The notes: a model not told the origin generated them from the letters alone. Shown: positions 25,010 through 36,020, counted from the stretch's first letter. The stretch is DNA of 64,000 bases from Plectrocnemia conspersa (GCA_009617715.1 VTFK01000451.1:248001-312000); one strand, 5' to 3'. Numbers and translations: made by a program.

Positions 25010-25270
25010 TGTCATACGTTTGTTATGGCTTCGCAACTTTGCAATTAAACACATACAATGCAGATTCCGATAATCGTAAATGCAGCGTGCCAAAGCCAAA
25101 TTCCGCTCCACATATGAATACAACAATTTCTTAGAGCTAATGTGCTTTAGTAATTAATGGCATTCATGCATATCCACCGTAATGTAAATTGCCACTATGC
25201 GGGCTATATACTCCTCCTTTATGTCAATGATGACATCCAAAGGGTGCTTTAGTGCCCGTATTATATTATA
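25010..25270. other. Candidate regulatory island with homeodomain/POU-type words
   Basis: Higher complexity and GC than the flanks. It includes 'agtaattaatggcattcatgc' at about 25150 onward, an ATGCATAT octamer-like word at about 25168-25175, TTCCGATAATC near 25064 and an inverted TGTCAAT-GATGACA near 25221-25234. It has no credible ORF. The motif cluster is visible; regulatory function is inferred. Confidence 0.33.
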
Positions 25271-25912
25271 AGTTCATCAATTGCTAATGCTACCATCTAT
25301 ATTTCTAAAATCATCCTCAGGCAAGTACGTCAATAATAATATATCAGCTGACACAATACTAATTATCATATGTATTTAATATACACATCTATTCTTGGAA
25401 TCATTGAATTTTTGGATTAGGCAAATTTAAACTTTTAAAAAGTAACGAAAATGATGTCTGATATTTATTTTATTCATATGGCAGCCCTTCATTTAAAATT
25501 GATCTACTGAGCTTGATCGACTAGCCGATGTCTGACCCTCCATCGACATGATCTGTCAGATACGTAAAAATTTAATTTTCTCCTCCATTTCGCGGTTTAT
25601 TACCAGCAAGAAAAAGTGAGCTTCTAAAATTTTGTTTTATTATGGTAAAACAAATCAGAATTTATTACCACATTTAGTCATATAAACATCTCCACCCCGG
25701 TACACTATATCTTAAAATCCTACATTTATAAAGAGGGCTTGAATTAAGCCTTTCAAAAATTATTTATATTACATTACCATTACATCAGCATTTAAATTTC
25801 CTTTTTTAAGCTATTCTTAATGTATTCTGTTACGTTTCATAGCAACGTTATTAGCAGAAAGGTGTTAGTTATTATTCAAATTTATTAATATTATCATACA
25901 TTTAAATACAGA

Positions 25913-25954
25913 CTAGCTGTCGGTACCTCACTATCGTGAGGTACCGAAAGCTAG
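25913..25954. repeat. GC-rich hairpin, 19-bp arms
   Basis: The arm ctagctgtcggtacctcac (25913-25931) pairs with 25936-25954 at 18 of 19 positions around a 4-base loop (tatc). Its GC content is high for this region. It may be the terminal structure of an unrecognised mobile element; the sequence continues with a GC-rich patch to about 25990. Confidence 0.8.
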
Positions 25955-25989
25955 CGAGTGTGCGTATACCGGACCCTCATCTTTCTGGG

Positions 25990-27280
25990 TTTTAAATATA
26001 ATTTTTGCTTCGTTCTGATTTTTTAAAATATTTAAAAAAAAATTAATGGTCCAAATTGGACATTATTATTTAGGATTTTCAATAATAGACAAAATGGTTT
26101 AATCTATAAAAAACTACTAACATTTTCAATTCATTTAAAAATAGGTTTACAACTTGACTAAATATTTCCAGAAGAAAACATTTTATATTATTTATTAGAT
26201 TTGAAACGTTAAATTTTATCGTTATATTTGAAACTTAGATATTTAATGATAAATCTAAATATTGCATATCATTTATAAATAGGTTTAGAACTTAGCTAGA
26301 TAATAATAAATTAAAAATTGTACAGTGAAATCTCAATACAGCGAAGCTTACGGAACCAATGAATAAATTGCATATAACACAATTTTATCATAAATTTAAA
26401 TCTTAGTAATAAGAACTTTTTTTAGTTACACCATAAGTTGATTTACAATTTAAAAAAAGTTGTTTTATATGTTTTATGTAAATATAAAAGCCAATTAGAA
26501 AGAAATAATAAACTGAAAATATCAAGCACTTAATCTGTTACTTTAGACCAAAAGTGCGCTTTGAAAATAATAATAATTTTGAGATCTTTGTCAATTTTTA
26601 TTAAAAAATATTTATATTTATATATTTTTTAAAGTAAATGATTTATCTGCGCAGCATTATTTATTTTAATAATTAATAAGTGCAAAAAATGTTCACATTA
26701 TTTAAAATTTAAATAAACTAAACATATTTAAAATCTATATTTTAAATTAAGAATATTTAAAATCCATAATAAAATAAAAAATATTTTTAAGGTTGAAAAA
26801 AATATTTTGAATAAATCTTGAAAATTTATTCTAAAACTTTATAATTTAAAAAATATTTAAATAAGTTAAAAAAATTAAATTAGTTATAAAATATTTTACA
26901 ATTTTGTGTAGTTTCCTTTCAAAGGGGTTAGTAAGAGAGATTCTTGCAACACTATGTGTTTAGTAGTTGGTTGGTAATGAATAGTACTTATTTTGAAATT
27001 TTTTTTTTTTTTTTTTTTAAATGTTTTTTTTCAAGCGAAATTTAAAAAAAATTCTCTAAAACTATTAATTTAAATTGCCAACGTTCGCCAAAATTCAAGT
27101 ACATATTTTTTTTTTTTGTTAAGAGAAGCTAATAAAAAAATCCACATTATTTATATTATATTTTAAATACTGTATAAACTAAAAAAAATATTTAAAAAAA
27201 AATATTTTTTTTTAGAATTTGATGATTTTTAAACATATATTGATAAGTGTTTTTACAATTTAAATCGTTAAAATCAATTT
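25990..27280. other. Very AT-rich stretch with poly-T run
   Basis: Almost pure A/T sequence with repeated ATTTAAAAT-like words and an uninterrupted T run at about 26999-27018. No coding capacity. Confidence 0.5.
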
Positions 27281-27282
27281 CG

Positions 27283-27345
27283 TAGTTCGTTCTTGTTAGC
27301 AAGCGGTGATATCCCGATCATGTATCGGGATATCCCTCAGTTGCT
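27283..27345. repeat. Imperfect inverted repeat centred on atatcccgat
   Basis: Perfect 11-bp arms gatatcccgat (27308-27318) and atcgggatatc (27324-27334) surround a 5-base loop. The similarity extends imperfectly outward to gttagcaag.../...gttgcttac at about 27286-27347. It may be the end of a transposable element or a structured 5' region; a GC-richer stretch follows to about 27400. Confidence 0.6.
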
Positions 27346-27924
27346 TACATTTTGACAGTTCTGTCATCAGTCAAGCGCGCCGGGATACAGCTTAGTGCGA
27401 TTCAATAAACAGTAAAATATGTTAATTAAACAAAGCATTCTTCTTACAAAGTGTCAATTGAAGATGATTTAAAGTGTATAACATAATTAAAACTATAAAT
27501 TATGAGTGTGCCAGTAAGTGTTAGGTTATATGAATAATATGTTACGGTTATTCTAACAAAATTATCATTGACTTTCCAAGGTCTAATATTAAAAGACAAA
27601 CAGCGGTGATTGGGCAATTAAAGGTATACGTACCAAAGTTAATAAACAAAGTAACATTTTACCCACTATATAGTATCGTTTACAGTTAATTTTCAGAAAC
27701 AATGATAGATCTAATAACATTTACGTATCGCAAACAATTAATATATGACATATTGCGACTATTTTGAAGAAGATGAAGATATGTCAAATCTACGTGTTTA
27801 ATCCCTATACAGTAACTTTCGTCAATTTTGTTCTTCGGTTGTTTAAATTTAATTTATGGATTATATTAGTAGTAATAATGTGTTCAATGCTTAACTCTTG
27901 ATAAAGGTGTTTTTAATTATTTTT

Positions 27925-28330
27925 CAGAAGTAATGAGGGAGCAATTTGATGACTTATATGACCACAACGTAGAATTGGTATATATAAACAAAGAGTGAAT
28001 CTTCTCATATTGAAGTCACTGTCAGCAAGTATTATCTTTAATAAAGAACATACTACATAAGTTTGATGTAACTGAATATCTTGAATTTTACTATTCCGAA
28101 AGAGGAATTAAGGCACAGAACAAAAATTGAACATATTTTGACACATCGGAATTAGAAATAACCCACTCTTAGATATTTTGGCTGTCGATTATTCCAGGTT
28201 TGCGATCACATATATATAATCATTGTAAATTGTCGTTTATTAGATAACATCCAAGGAACTACACATTTATAAGCTGTCCGTTGGTTGATATATACAGTCC
28301 ATTGGCGCCGATTTGATCGACATTAACTTT
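27925..28330 (+). pseudogene. Possible PIF/Harbinger (HARBI1-like) transposase relic with intron
   Basis: After a polypyrimidine tract and 'tttttcag' acceptor at about 27920-27928, an open stretch reads EVMREQFDDLYDHNVELVYI. This resembles the N-terminus of insect HARBI1-like nucleases ('..FeelYd.Nd.eLv..'). At about 28083-28160, across frames, RFTIPKEELRHRTKIEHILT and RNNPLLDILAVDYSRFAI resemble the following 'FRlsk......l.......RN.pi.....ll..LRFya' block. No catalytic DDE residues are recognisable, and stops are frequent. Upstream, ATGAGTGTGCCA at 27502-27513 is followed by a gtaagtg donor-like word, which could be a first exon of the same relic. Similarity is weak and partly pattern-fitted. 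Confidence 0.3.
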
Positions 28331-28378
28331 CAATCCTCATACATACTAAGGATATATTACACGTTCACGTTTAAAATT

Positions 28379-29170
28379 GTGCATTAAATCGGAAGCAATG
28401 ATAATGTTTATGTAATATAAAAGGAGAAATTCACTTTTGGGCCGAGCCCGCGACGGAATTCAAAATTTGAATATTTCATTACGAAGATTGTTTTATGATT
28501 GTTTATCTAATTGAATCAATGTATTATTCTAATCCTCAACACATTATGTATATATTTCATTTTCATAGTCATAACACACCTAGTTAAGTTGCAATCCGAT
28601 TATTTATAAAAGGAAAAACTCACTTTTCGGCCTCGGAGCCCGTCGCCGGGAATTCAAAATTTGAAGATTTCATTACGAAGATTGTTTATCTAGTTTAATC
28701 AATGTATTCTTCTAATCCTCAACACATTATGTATATATTTAAGTTAACATAGTTATAACACACCTAGTTAATTTGCAATCCGATTATTTATATTCAGTCA
28801 AATGACGAATTAATGAAAATTATTGTCGCGTAGCAAAATTTTATTATTAAATAAAAGCGTTGTCACGGTACTGTCTATTTGAATTCGAATGCTTATTTTT
28901 CATTGGTCGAAACTATTTGAATATTTGAATGCTTATTTTTGATTGGTCGAAACAACAGAACGCATTACCGGCGGCTCAAAAATCAATCGGAGCAAATTCA
29001 ATTTTTATTTTTATTATGATTTATTATTGTAATTCCTTTGTTTACGTGTATTGTTACACACCGTTCATACAAAGCGATACGATTTACAGAGTAAAGAATT
29101 GAACGGAGAATGTTTCATTGAAAGTTATGCGCGTCCGGAAGCGACGGCTTAGAACAATTATATATAAGAT
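28379..29170 (+). repeat. Unclassified dispersed repeat, copy 1 (792 bp, with internal tandem duplication)
   Basis: It matches copy 2 at 30399-30987 in the same orientation, from 'gtgcattaaatc' at the start to 'acaattatatataagat' at the end. It contains two consecutive versions of a ~189-bp unit (28419-28607 and 28608-~28795), each beginning aaaagga.aaa.tcactttt; copy 2 has only one. A second short tandem duplication of about 38 bp lies at 28876-28953 (units ending ttggtcgaaac). No ORF is present. It contains CCAAT-type 'attggtcgaaac' and GC-rich 'ttaccggcggctc' words, so it may carry a promoter, as an LTR or element terminus would. Confidence 0.85.
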
Positions 29171-29840
29171 ATTTTAATTATTTATAAAATCTACAATAAA
29201 TATAAACCTTAACATAAGTATTATTTAAATTAACCAAGGGTTTTAAACTATTTTAAAGAAAAATACATGAGAAAGAGAATTTATATTCACCTAAAATATA
29301 AATGAGATTTTTTAAAGACAGACATGTATATTTTAAACAAAACGTATCTTTTCTTTCACTAGCAAGACAGCGATATTAATTCACTCGTGTCATATATTGT
29401 TTTGGACAGAAAGTACTTTCAACATACAAAGGCAGTAAAATGCTTAGGAGCATTTCAAGACTTTGCAAATAATAGACATTAATTTATTTATTTTAAATAT
29501 TTTGTTGCATCACAATGCGTTAAAACGAGGTAAACACAATCAACAACTAATAAGACACCACATTAAAATTAAGTCTGTAAATCAGTACATCTATTTTAAT
29601 ACTTATATGCTATTATTACAATTAATAATCAATATATATTACGACTTTAGATGTGATATTAGATTATTTAATTTTTATTTAAAATAATTTAAAACTTAAA
29701 ATAAAATGAAAAAATTATAAAAAAAAATATCCACAATAAAAAACATTATTAAACAAACTGACTAATGATTTTAGCGATAAAATTTATAGCATTAAAAACT
29801 AAACGTAATCGCGTGAACTTGCAGATACTTTATTATAGAT

Positions 29841-30365
29841 AATTCATTAAAACCAGCAGATAGTTCATTATGGAAAATAACTAAATCGCTTAAAAATAAA
29901 CGCACAGAAATAATACGGTTAAAAATTGGAAATATCATAGCTGACACGGATCAGGATATTGAAGAGATGTTACCTGACGCTTTTTCTATATCGTACGAAC
30001 TAACTAAAATTTTTAAACGCTCTAAAACAGAAAATGCAGTAAATAGATCAGTAGATTAAATTGCAAAATTAGCTCACAGGAAATTTTAATTGTTATTAAA
30101 AACTTGAAAAAATACAAAAGTACTTTAATATATAGATTAGATAACACCTTCCTGGAATTTGCATACGTTACTTAACAAACATATTTAACGCCTGCCTATC
30201 TTTTGGGTATTTCCCAACCGTCTGGAAAACCGCTAAAATTCATCCGATAAAAAAATACCTAATAAGAAACCTACAAATCCGATTAGTTATCGTCATATCA
30301 GTTTATTACTGCCATTTAGTAAAATATTTAAAAAAATAATCCTTGCACGTTTAAAACGTGCCTGG
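29841..30365 (+). pseudogene. Jockey-type LINE ORF2 relic, region before the palm
   Basis: The frame from 29841 reads NSLKPADSSLWKITKSLKNK, then RTEIIRLKIGNIIADTDQDI, then EEMLPDAFS at 29901-29987. This is the linker between endonuclease and RT in Jockey-type ORF2 ('dnSLWrItKsLk...' then 'a...L...F'). A stop at about 30057 is followed by broken pieces LPIFWVFPNRLE (about 30197-30232) and PTNPISYRHISLLLPFSKIF (about 30270-30330). The latter two match 'yFP..WK.a.i.pi.Kp.k.p..p.SYRPISLLs..sKifEk'. IILARLKR at about 30338-30361 ends the readable part, just before repeat copy 2. Same family and direction as the pieces at 14.3 and 34.3 kb. Confidence 0.83.
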
Positions 30366-30398
30366 TTCATTTTCAATTCAGTCAAATCTAACATATAT

Positions 30399-30987
30399 GT
30401 GCATTAAATCAGAAGCAATGATAATGTTTATGTATTGTAAAGGAAAAACTCACTTTTCGGCTCCGGAACTCAAATTTTGAAGACTCAACACGAAGATTGT
30501 TTCATGGTTGTTTATATAGTTCAACAATGTATTCTTCTAATCCACACACACACACATTAGGTATATATTCAATTTTTATAGTTATAACACACTCAGTTAA
30601 TTTGCAACCCGAATATTTATATTCACTCAAATGGAACAACGCACAAGACGAATTAATGAAAATTATTGTCGCGTAGCAACAATTTACTAATAAATAATAT
30701 TTTTTATAACTGTCATATTACTGTCGGCTCTTTTGTTTAATATTTAAATGCTTATTTTTTATTAGTCAAAACAACAGAATGTATTACCGGCGGGTCGGAA
30801 ATCAATGTGCCAAATTCAATTTTTATTTTTATTATTATAAATAATAATATTTCATTTGTTTACGTGTATTATTATATACACCGTTCATACAAAGCAATAC
30901 AATTTACAGAGTAGAAGATTGAGCATAAAATGTTTCATTTTAAACCGCACATGTCCTGAAGCGGCATAGAACAATTATATATAAGAT
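30399..30987 (+). repeat. Unclassified dispersed repeat, copy 2 (589 bp)
   Basis: Direct-orientation copy of 28379-29170. Shared stretches include 'aatgataatgtttatgta', 'acacgaagattgttt'-like, 'gaaaattattgtcgcgtagc', 'attaccggcgg', 'ttgtttacgtgta' and 'ttcatacaaagc.atac'. It lacks the internal ~189-bp duplication and has several small deletions. A (CA)n run at about 30544-30555 is specific to this copy. With copy 1 it brackets about 1.2 kb that holds a Jockey RT relic. Confidence 0.85.
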
Positions 30988-30989
30988 AA

Positions 30990-31465
30990 TGAACAATTGT
31001 ATATAAGGTTTGAAACAAGATTTTTTTTTAAATATTATCTGTAAGGGAACTTTAATACATTTGTATAATGATAATAAAATATAAATTAAAAACAATAAGA
31101 GAGAGACCAATAAATTTATCAATGGATATATCTAAATTCTTACTTCAATGAAACAGTGATTTTTGATTTATAGTTTTTAATTTAATTATTTTGCTTTCAT
31201 ATAAATTTTCTTGAAACGCGTTTCAATTTTAAATATATACAGTTGTTTATATAGACAAACTATAAAAAAAATTAAAATAAAGAACCCTCTGATAAATACC
31301 TTTATTATAATTATCTAATATTATATAAAACGCAAAGTCAGCAAAAACAGTAATATAAAATATAACTAAAATCAAATAATGATACACCTAAATTTAATTT
31401 AAACTTACATTTACAAATGTATCTGAATATTAAAACGGGCTAGTAGTAGTAATATTATATATGTA
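30990..31465. other. AT-rich non-coding stretch
   Basis: No recognisable gene; the minus-strand frame at 30940-31122 overlaps the repeat end and is hydrophobic by AT bias. Confidence 0.4.
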
Positions 31466-31469
31466 TGGT

Positions 31470-31870
31470 ATCTCACCAAACGCCTTCTTCATTTAACAAC
31501 GAGACAAAAGTGTTTATAAAGAGATCTTTGACTGTCGATTTTAATTAGACGCCCCATAGGATTTTCTAAGCTTTCGTGGAATAATTTTATGACGTTTCCT
31601 CTGGAAACGGATTATTTAACTAGATCTTTTATTACGTCGTTTCCTTTGTGCTCGCTCACCCATGGCGAACAAAAGGCAGCACAAATATACATAAATTAGT
31701 GCTCTTAATGTGAGTACCTCGCTGAATTTACCCATGTGTCTTTTTGGACTTTTGATTTATGTCCGACTTACGATTTAAGTACGTGTTCATTACGCTAAAT
31801 ATACGTTGTTGCTTTTCAGTGATCCTTACTTTCTTATGTTTCCGCTTGAGTGCTGCTATATGATATATTT
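31470..31870. other. Candidate regulatory island
   Basis: Higher-GC sequence containing 'agatctttgactgtcg' (TCF-like CTTTGA) near 31523, ATTTTAATTAGACG near 31538, 'ataattttatgacg' near 31581 and several Kpn-like palindromic words. No ORF. Enhancer role inferred. Confidence 0.3.
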
Positions 31871-32109
31871 TAGTTAACAATTAAGCGCAAAGAAAGAACG
31901 AACAAAGTTGGCAATTACAGTGAAATAAAATAAGCTTGGACTAATGGAGAAGAGTTGTTAAAGTTGCGGTTTGAGTAATATGTTAATGTATTATTTTAAA
32001 TGTTACAACATAAATACATGATGTAATAATCTAACAAAGATAGCAATGATGAAAGCTAAACCAATCATAGCAATAAATTTAGATGTGGCTAGTTTGTGGA
32101 GTCAACATC

Positions 32110-32470
32110 CAAATGTTGTAAGTTCATCGTGTCAGTGTGAAATCAGCGCAAAACGTTTCTCGCAGATTGTTTACCGCGGAGGTTAATTGGGCACCCTGAA
32201 ATCGGCGGCACGTATCGTTTTCACGTGACAAACTCAATTACACAATGGAGGGACTTTCGACTGAATAGGATGGCACGACATTGGCATATTGATGGAAACT
32301 ACACGAGAAAGTCTTTTGAGTCCGTCAAAATCCGACAAACGCACAAAGGCCTGTTTATATAGAGCTAATTGGGCGAGCGTGCACCAAATCTCGCAGTCTT
32401 TTCACTAAGTTACACCGACGACGACCGAGTGTCGACGGGATGTAACATGTCACGTCTAAAGCAAATCAAA
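32110..32470. other. Candidate regulatory island
   Basis: Clearly higher GC. Visible words include 'tttaccgcggaggttaatt' near 32169, TTTTCACGTGAC (E-box) near 32219 and GCTAATTGGGCGAGCG near 32363. It is bordered by AT-rich sequence on both sides and contains no reading frame. Function is inferred. Confidence 0.32.
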
Positions 32471-32474
32471 TAAT

Positions 32475-33645
32475 GAGATGTGCACTAGATGGTATTCTTT
32501 TTTATTTAAGAATTGCCACTTGAAGGAGACCGTCAATAATAGTTACTACAAAAAAACAAAACTAATCTTCATGATTTTAGGGATGTACAGACACTGTTAA
32601 AAAATCCAAAGATGAAGTGCGATTTATAAGTTTTTGTAGATCATGCTGCTTGTAACATATCTAAAAAAATATATTTGAATGACGAATATATTATCCAGAG
32701 TAGACTGTAAAATAATACATATTTGTACAAATCATGATAGAATAGTGTTTTCACTGAATCATAGCAAATACCGAGTGTTGACGTTCACTGTAACGCGTTG
32801 TCGGATCTTAAACGGCTTTAGTAGAATGCGACATCTACTCCAATGGCACTCTGGCGAGTCATTTCGGAAACTAAGCGTAGGATTTGGTGAGGTCCCGAGG
32901 GGCGCAAAATGTGACAATTCACAAACGAAACATACACAATGAAAAAGAAAACGTGTATGGTCAATATTTGAGGGCGAATCGATGTACAGCTATAATCATT
33001 TTGACAATGATAATATTGTACATTCTTAACTTTATGTTATGAAAAATTTAAATATGTTTATTATATTTGACTTAATTAAATTTCTAGTAATAATAATTAG
33101 TAATTAAAAGAAAAAATACTTGATAATAATACTTTGCCACATATTAATATAATGAAAAAATAATAATAATAAATGCCTATCACTCTTCAACTTCATTATC
33201 TGCTAAATAACCCATATTTTGTCTTCAGAGCTGTCAAAAAAAGGTAAAATTCGTATATGAATAAAAAAAAATTTGCTCTGAAAAATTCTTAAATGTAAAA
33301 TAAAAATATCTAATTATTTCTTAATTTCAGTGATATAAAATATACATCGCCATTCTTATGATTTTTATAAAAATAGATAACTAATGATGCTGCAAAAAAA
33401 AACGAAAATTCCAGTGTATAATTTAATTGCTACTAAAAAATATACATTAAAGGGCTAATCATGAATTCTTTGCTATGTAATTTTATCACGGTAATTTTTT
33501 TTTGTGTAATTCTTTTCATGTGTAATTAATTCATTGTGTGACTTTTCGGTGTAATTTTGTGCCGACACCGTATATAAAAATATATAATTGAAATTACCAG
33601 TTACAAGAAATAAGACGAACAGCTTTGCAGAAATGCAATCTGCTT
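32475..33645. other. Mixed then AT-rich stretch
   Basis: The patch 32760-32950 is less AT-rich and holds an 87-codon plus-strand frame (32679-32942) of no recognisable family. The rest is AT-rich and featureless. Confidence 0.35.
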
Positions 33646-33650
33646 TAAAA

Positions 33651-33701
33651 AATATTCTAAAAATTCAGTATACATACTGTATACTGAATTTTTAGAATAT
33701 T
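33651..33701. repeat. Perfect inverted repeat, 22-bp arms
   Basis: aatattctaaaaattcag... (33651-33672) is the exact reverse complement of 33680-33701, with a 7-base loop (catactg). It is of the same class as the palindrome at 16.58 kb: fold-back DNA with no coding content. Confidence 0.9.
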
Positions 33702-34039
33702 ATATACTATAGTATACATATACAGTACGTATTAAACATATTTTTGGCTATGGTATGTATGCTAACAAAAGAAAATTAAGATAAGGTTTTCGCAAAATTA
33801 ATTAAACTCGACGAGCTTTTCCGTTTAAAACATGGTTTCCAGTTATTTGAAAGCTTCAAAACCTAATTTGAAAATATTATTTAATTAAAGCTTTGTTTTG
33901 CAACGCAATTAAAATATTTTTTGTATATTTTGTTTATTAAATCTTCCGCAATAACCTGATAGGCGTTGGCCCAATGCGTAACAACGGGGAAAATCTGTAG
34001 CAACTGAGTACGTCAATCAAATATAATGAAGTATTAAAC

Positions 34040-34183
34040 ACCAGACTGAAAGTCTGGGAATCGGTGTCATCTATATTAATAATTATAAATTATTATATGT
34101 AATATAATTTATAACCAATAGATGTCACTGCAGCTGGGGATTTTTTTACTTATAAAAAAGTGCATTTTTTATAAATAAAAAAA
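34040..34183. other. Short non-coding stretch
   Basis: Includes a small perfect hairpin cagact-gaa-agtctg (about 34043-34057) and a patch 'gatgtcactgcagctgggg' near 34122. No identity recognised. Confidence 0.35.
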
Positions 34184-34184
34184 A

Positions 34185-34262
34185 TCGAGTGCCGCTGTCG
34201 GGGCTCGAGCCCGCCACCTCTGGGTTACTAGTCTGAGACGTTATGGACTACGCTATTACGCC
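34185..34262 (-). repeat. tRNA-derived SINE-like head, minus strand
   Basis: On the minus strand, a sequence of the form of a pol III A box (tagcgtagtccataacg) is followed by 'agactagtaacccagagg' and then a B-box-like gggctcgagcccc at tRNA-like spacing. The middle resembles the anticodon region of a tRNA-Thr-like sequence (ctagtaa), but the acceptor stem ends do not pair. Beyond the B box comes gcggcactcg and a T-rich run (read as A/T tail on +). It is more likely a tRNA-derived SINE head than a functional tRNA. Confidence 0.55.
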
Positions 34263-34304
34263 CTAATTTAAAAAAATATTTTATAAAAAAAAAAAAAATA
34301 TTTT

Positions 34305-34800
34305 ATGAAATGGAGAATTAAAATTAATCAAGACAAAACAGAAGCTATAATATTCACTAAACGTAGACAACCCTTGCCTGCACCCATTAAAAGTGAACAA
34401 GGGCATAACATTGAATGGAGAGCGAGCGTTAAATACCTGGGTATACACCTGGACTCCAGACTAAAATTCAATAAACATATAACTGAACTCCGGTCGAAAG
34501 GGCTCGGCGCCATTGCGGCTCTAAAATCAATATTTAATAGAAAAAGTGCACTTACAATATAAAATAAAATTCTAGTCTATAGACAATTAATCAGACCTGT
34601 TTTAATTACGCTTGTTCAGTTTAAAGTAATAGTAATTTTAATAAACTTCAAGTAATTCAAAATAAAGCCATAAAAATAATTTATAATACACCGTTTTATA
34701 CTAACCTTAACAAACTCCACACCAAACATTTAATTCCTACCATTAAAGAATACTGTTATTATCAAACCGAAAAATACTAAAAAAAAATCTCGCGAGACCA
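34305..34800 (+). pseudogene. Jockey-type LINE RT relic, C-terminal part
   Basis: An open frame of 85 codons reads MKWRIKINQDKTEAIIFTKR, then VKYLGIHLDSRLKFNKHITE, then LRSKGLGAIAALKSIFNRKS. These are the 'W.i.iN..KTe.i.F' and 'v.YLG..lDs.L.f..Hi' blocks downstream of the YADD box in Jockey RTs. It runs into a stop at 34560. Further broken pieces continue the domain: KILVYRQLIRPVL (about 34566-34604), QVIQNKAIKIIYNTPFYTNL across a frame change (about 34648-34707), and HTKHLIPTIKEYCYYQTEKY (about 34719-34778). It lacks palm motifs upstream, where a SINE-like head and an A-rich run sit instead. Among the Jockey fragments in the window, this is one of the best preserved. Confidence 0.87.
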
Positions 34801-35421
34801 CGCACCTTCTGAATATTAACCATTTAAAAATTGAATTAAACAAAAATCAAGTGAATATTTTTTTATATACATATCAAGCGCTCTAATTTTTGATATAAAT
34901 ATATGTGTATGTTAGTTTGCAGTTTGTTATTTGCAATAAAATTTCTGCAAAAACAAAAAATATTTTTTTAATATCAAACAGATATTTTGGAAATAAAATT
35001 ATTGGAATTATTGCATTTATATATAAAAAAACGCACGTTGCATTTATATTTCTTAAAGTTTTCTCGTAATGAATCATCTTTGTTTGCCAAAAACTGTACA
35101 ACTAAATAAAAGCGATTTAAACACGAAGATTTAAACAACCGGCTTACTTCTGTGTGGAGAAATAAACGATTGTAGTATTCATCATTTTTAATACAAAGTT
35201 GACCAAACAATCTATGTATCATTGAGTGCATGGATTTTGTTTACTGTTGTAATTACATATTGTAATGAGTAACTGTTGTTTTTACATATTGGAAGGATAA
35301 AAGGCCCCCTTTATCCTTCCAGGGATCTACAACTATACACAGAGCCACCAGGGCTCACTTTGTTTCATCCAATACTGCTAGGGAAGTAAAGGATCGCAGT
35401 TTTGAAACCTATAGTTTAGGG

Positions 35422-35445
35422 CAGGGTTCGGCAAACTTTTTTTAG
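35422..35445 (+). repeat. Candidate hAT terminal inverted repeat (single end)
   Basis: cagggttcggcaaactttt has the form of a common hAT terminus (CAG-G-G...CAAACTTTTT). I found no matching opposite end in the next kilobase, so it may be a solo end, a decayed element or chance. Confidence 0.35.
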
Positions 35446-35449
35446 AATG

Positions 35450-36020
35450 TAATTAAATTTAACATACATAATTTTATTAGGAAATAATATTTATACAATT
35501 CTTAAACAATAGAAAAAAATAAATAGTATATTTTATGTTAAGCCTCTATTGTAATTTTTGGCTCAAAACACTTTTATTATCTTAAAAAAATTATTTTTTT
35601 CTTATTTAACAAATATATATACTAGTTAAACAATAATAAATATGAATATCTCTATTTTCAATTAAATAAAATGAGCAAAGATTCTTTCAAGTGAAAGCTT
35701 GCGCACTTTTGTATAATACAAGTACACTTCTCTAAAAGCCTAGCGCATTATATAATTTTGTGTAACTGCAATACGGCTAAATCTATGTAGTTGTAGTTCA
35801 AAAGCAGAATTTGATAAAGGTAAACTCTATGTTTGGAAAATGCTCAAAATAGCTATTTTTGTTAATATGTTGGGATCGTACCCAAAAGCTTTTTAATCAC
35901 TATAAATAATATAATGTAATATCATTATTAGTGAATTGGTTATATACGCTTAACAAATAAGCCACAATGAATAATATCAAACAGGTTAGACTTTTATATT
36001 TACTTTACATCGCACAATTT
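35450..36020. other. AT-rich non-coding stretch
   Basis: If the hAT-like end at 35422 is real, its interior would lie here; no transposase motif could be read on either strand. Confidence 0.3.

Noticed and set aside
28379..30987. Classical LTR retrotransposon with two LTRs
   Set aside because: The copies differ greatly in length, lack TG...CA ends, and enclose Jockey (non-LTR) sequence instead of gag-pol; kept only as an open question.
35422..36000. Complete hAT element starting at cagggttcggcaaac
   Set aside because: No matching right terminus or 8-bp duplication could be found, so only a single candidate end is reported.
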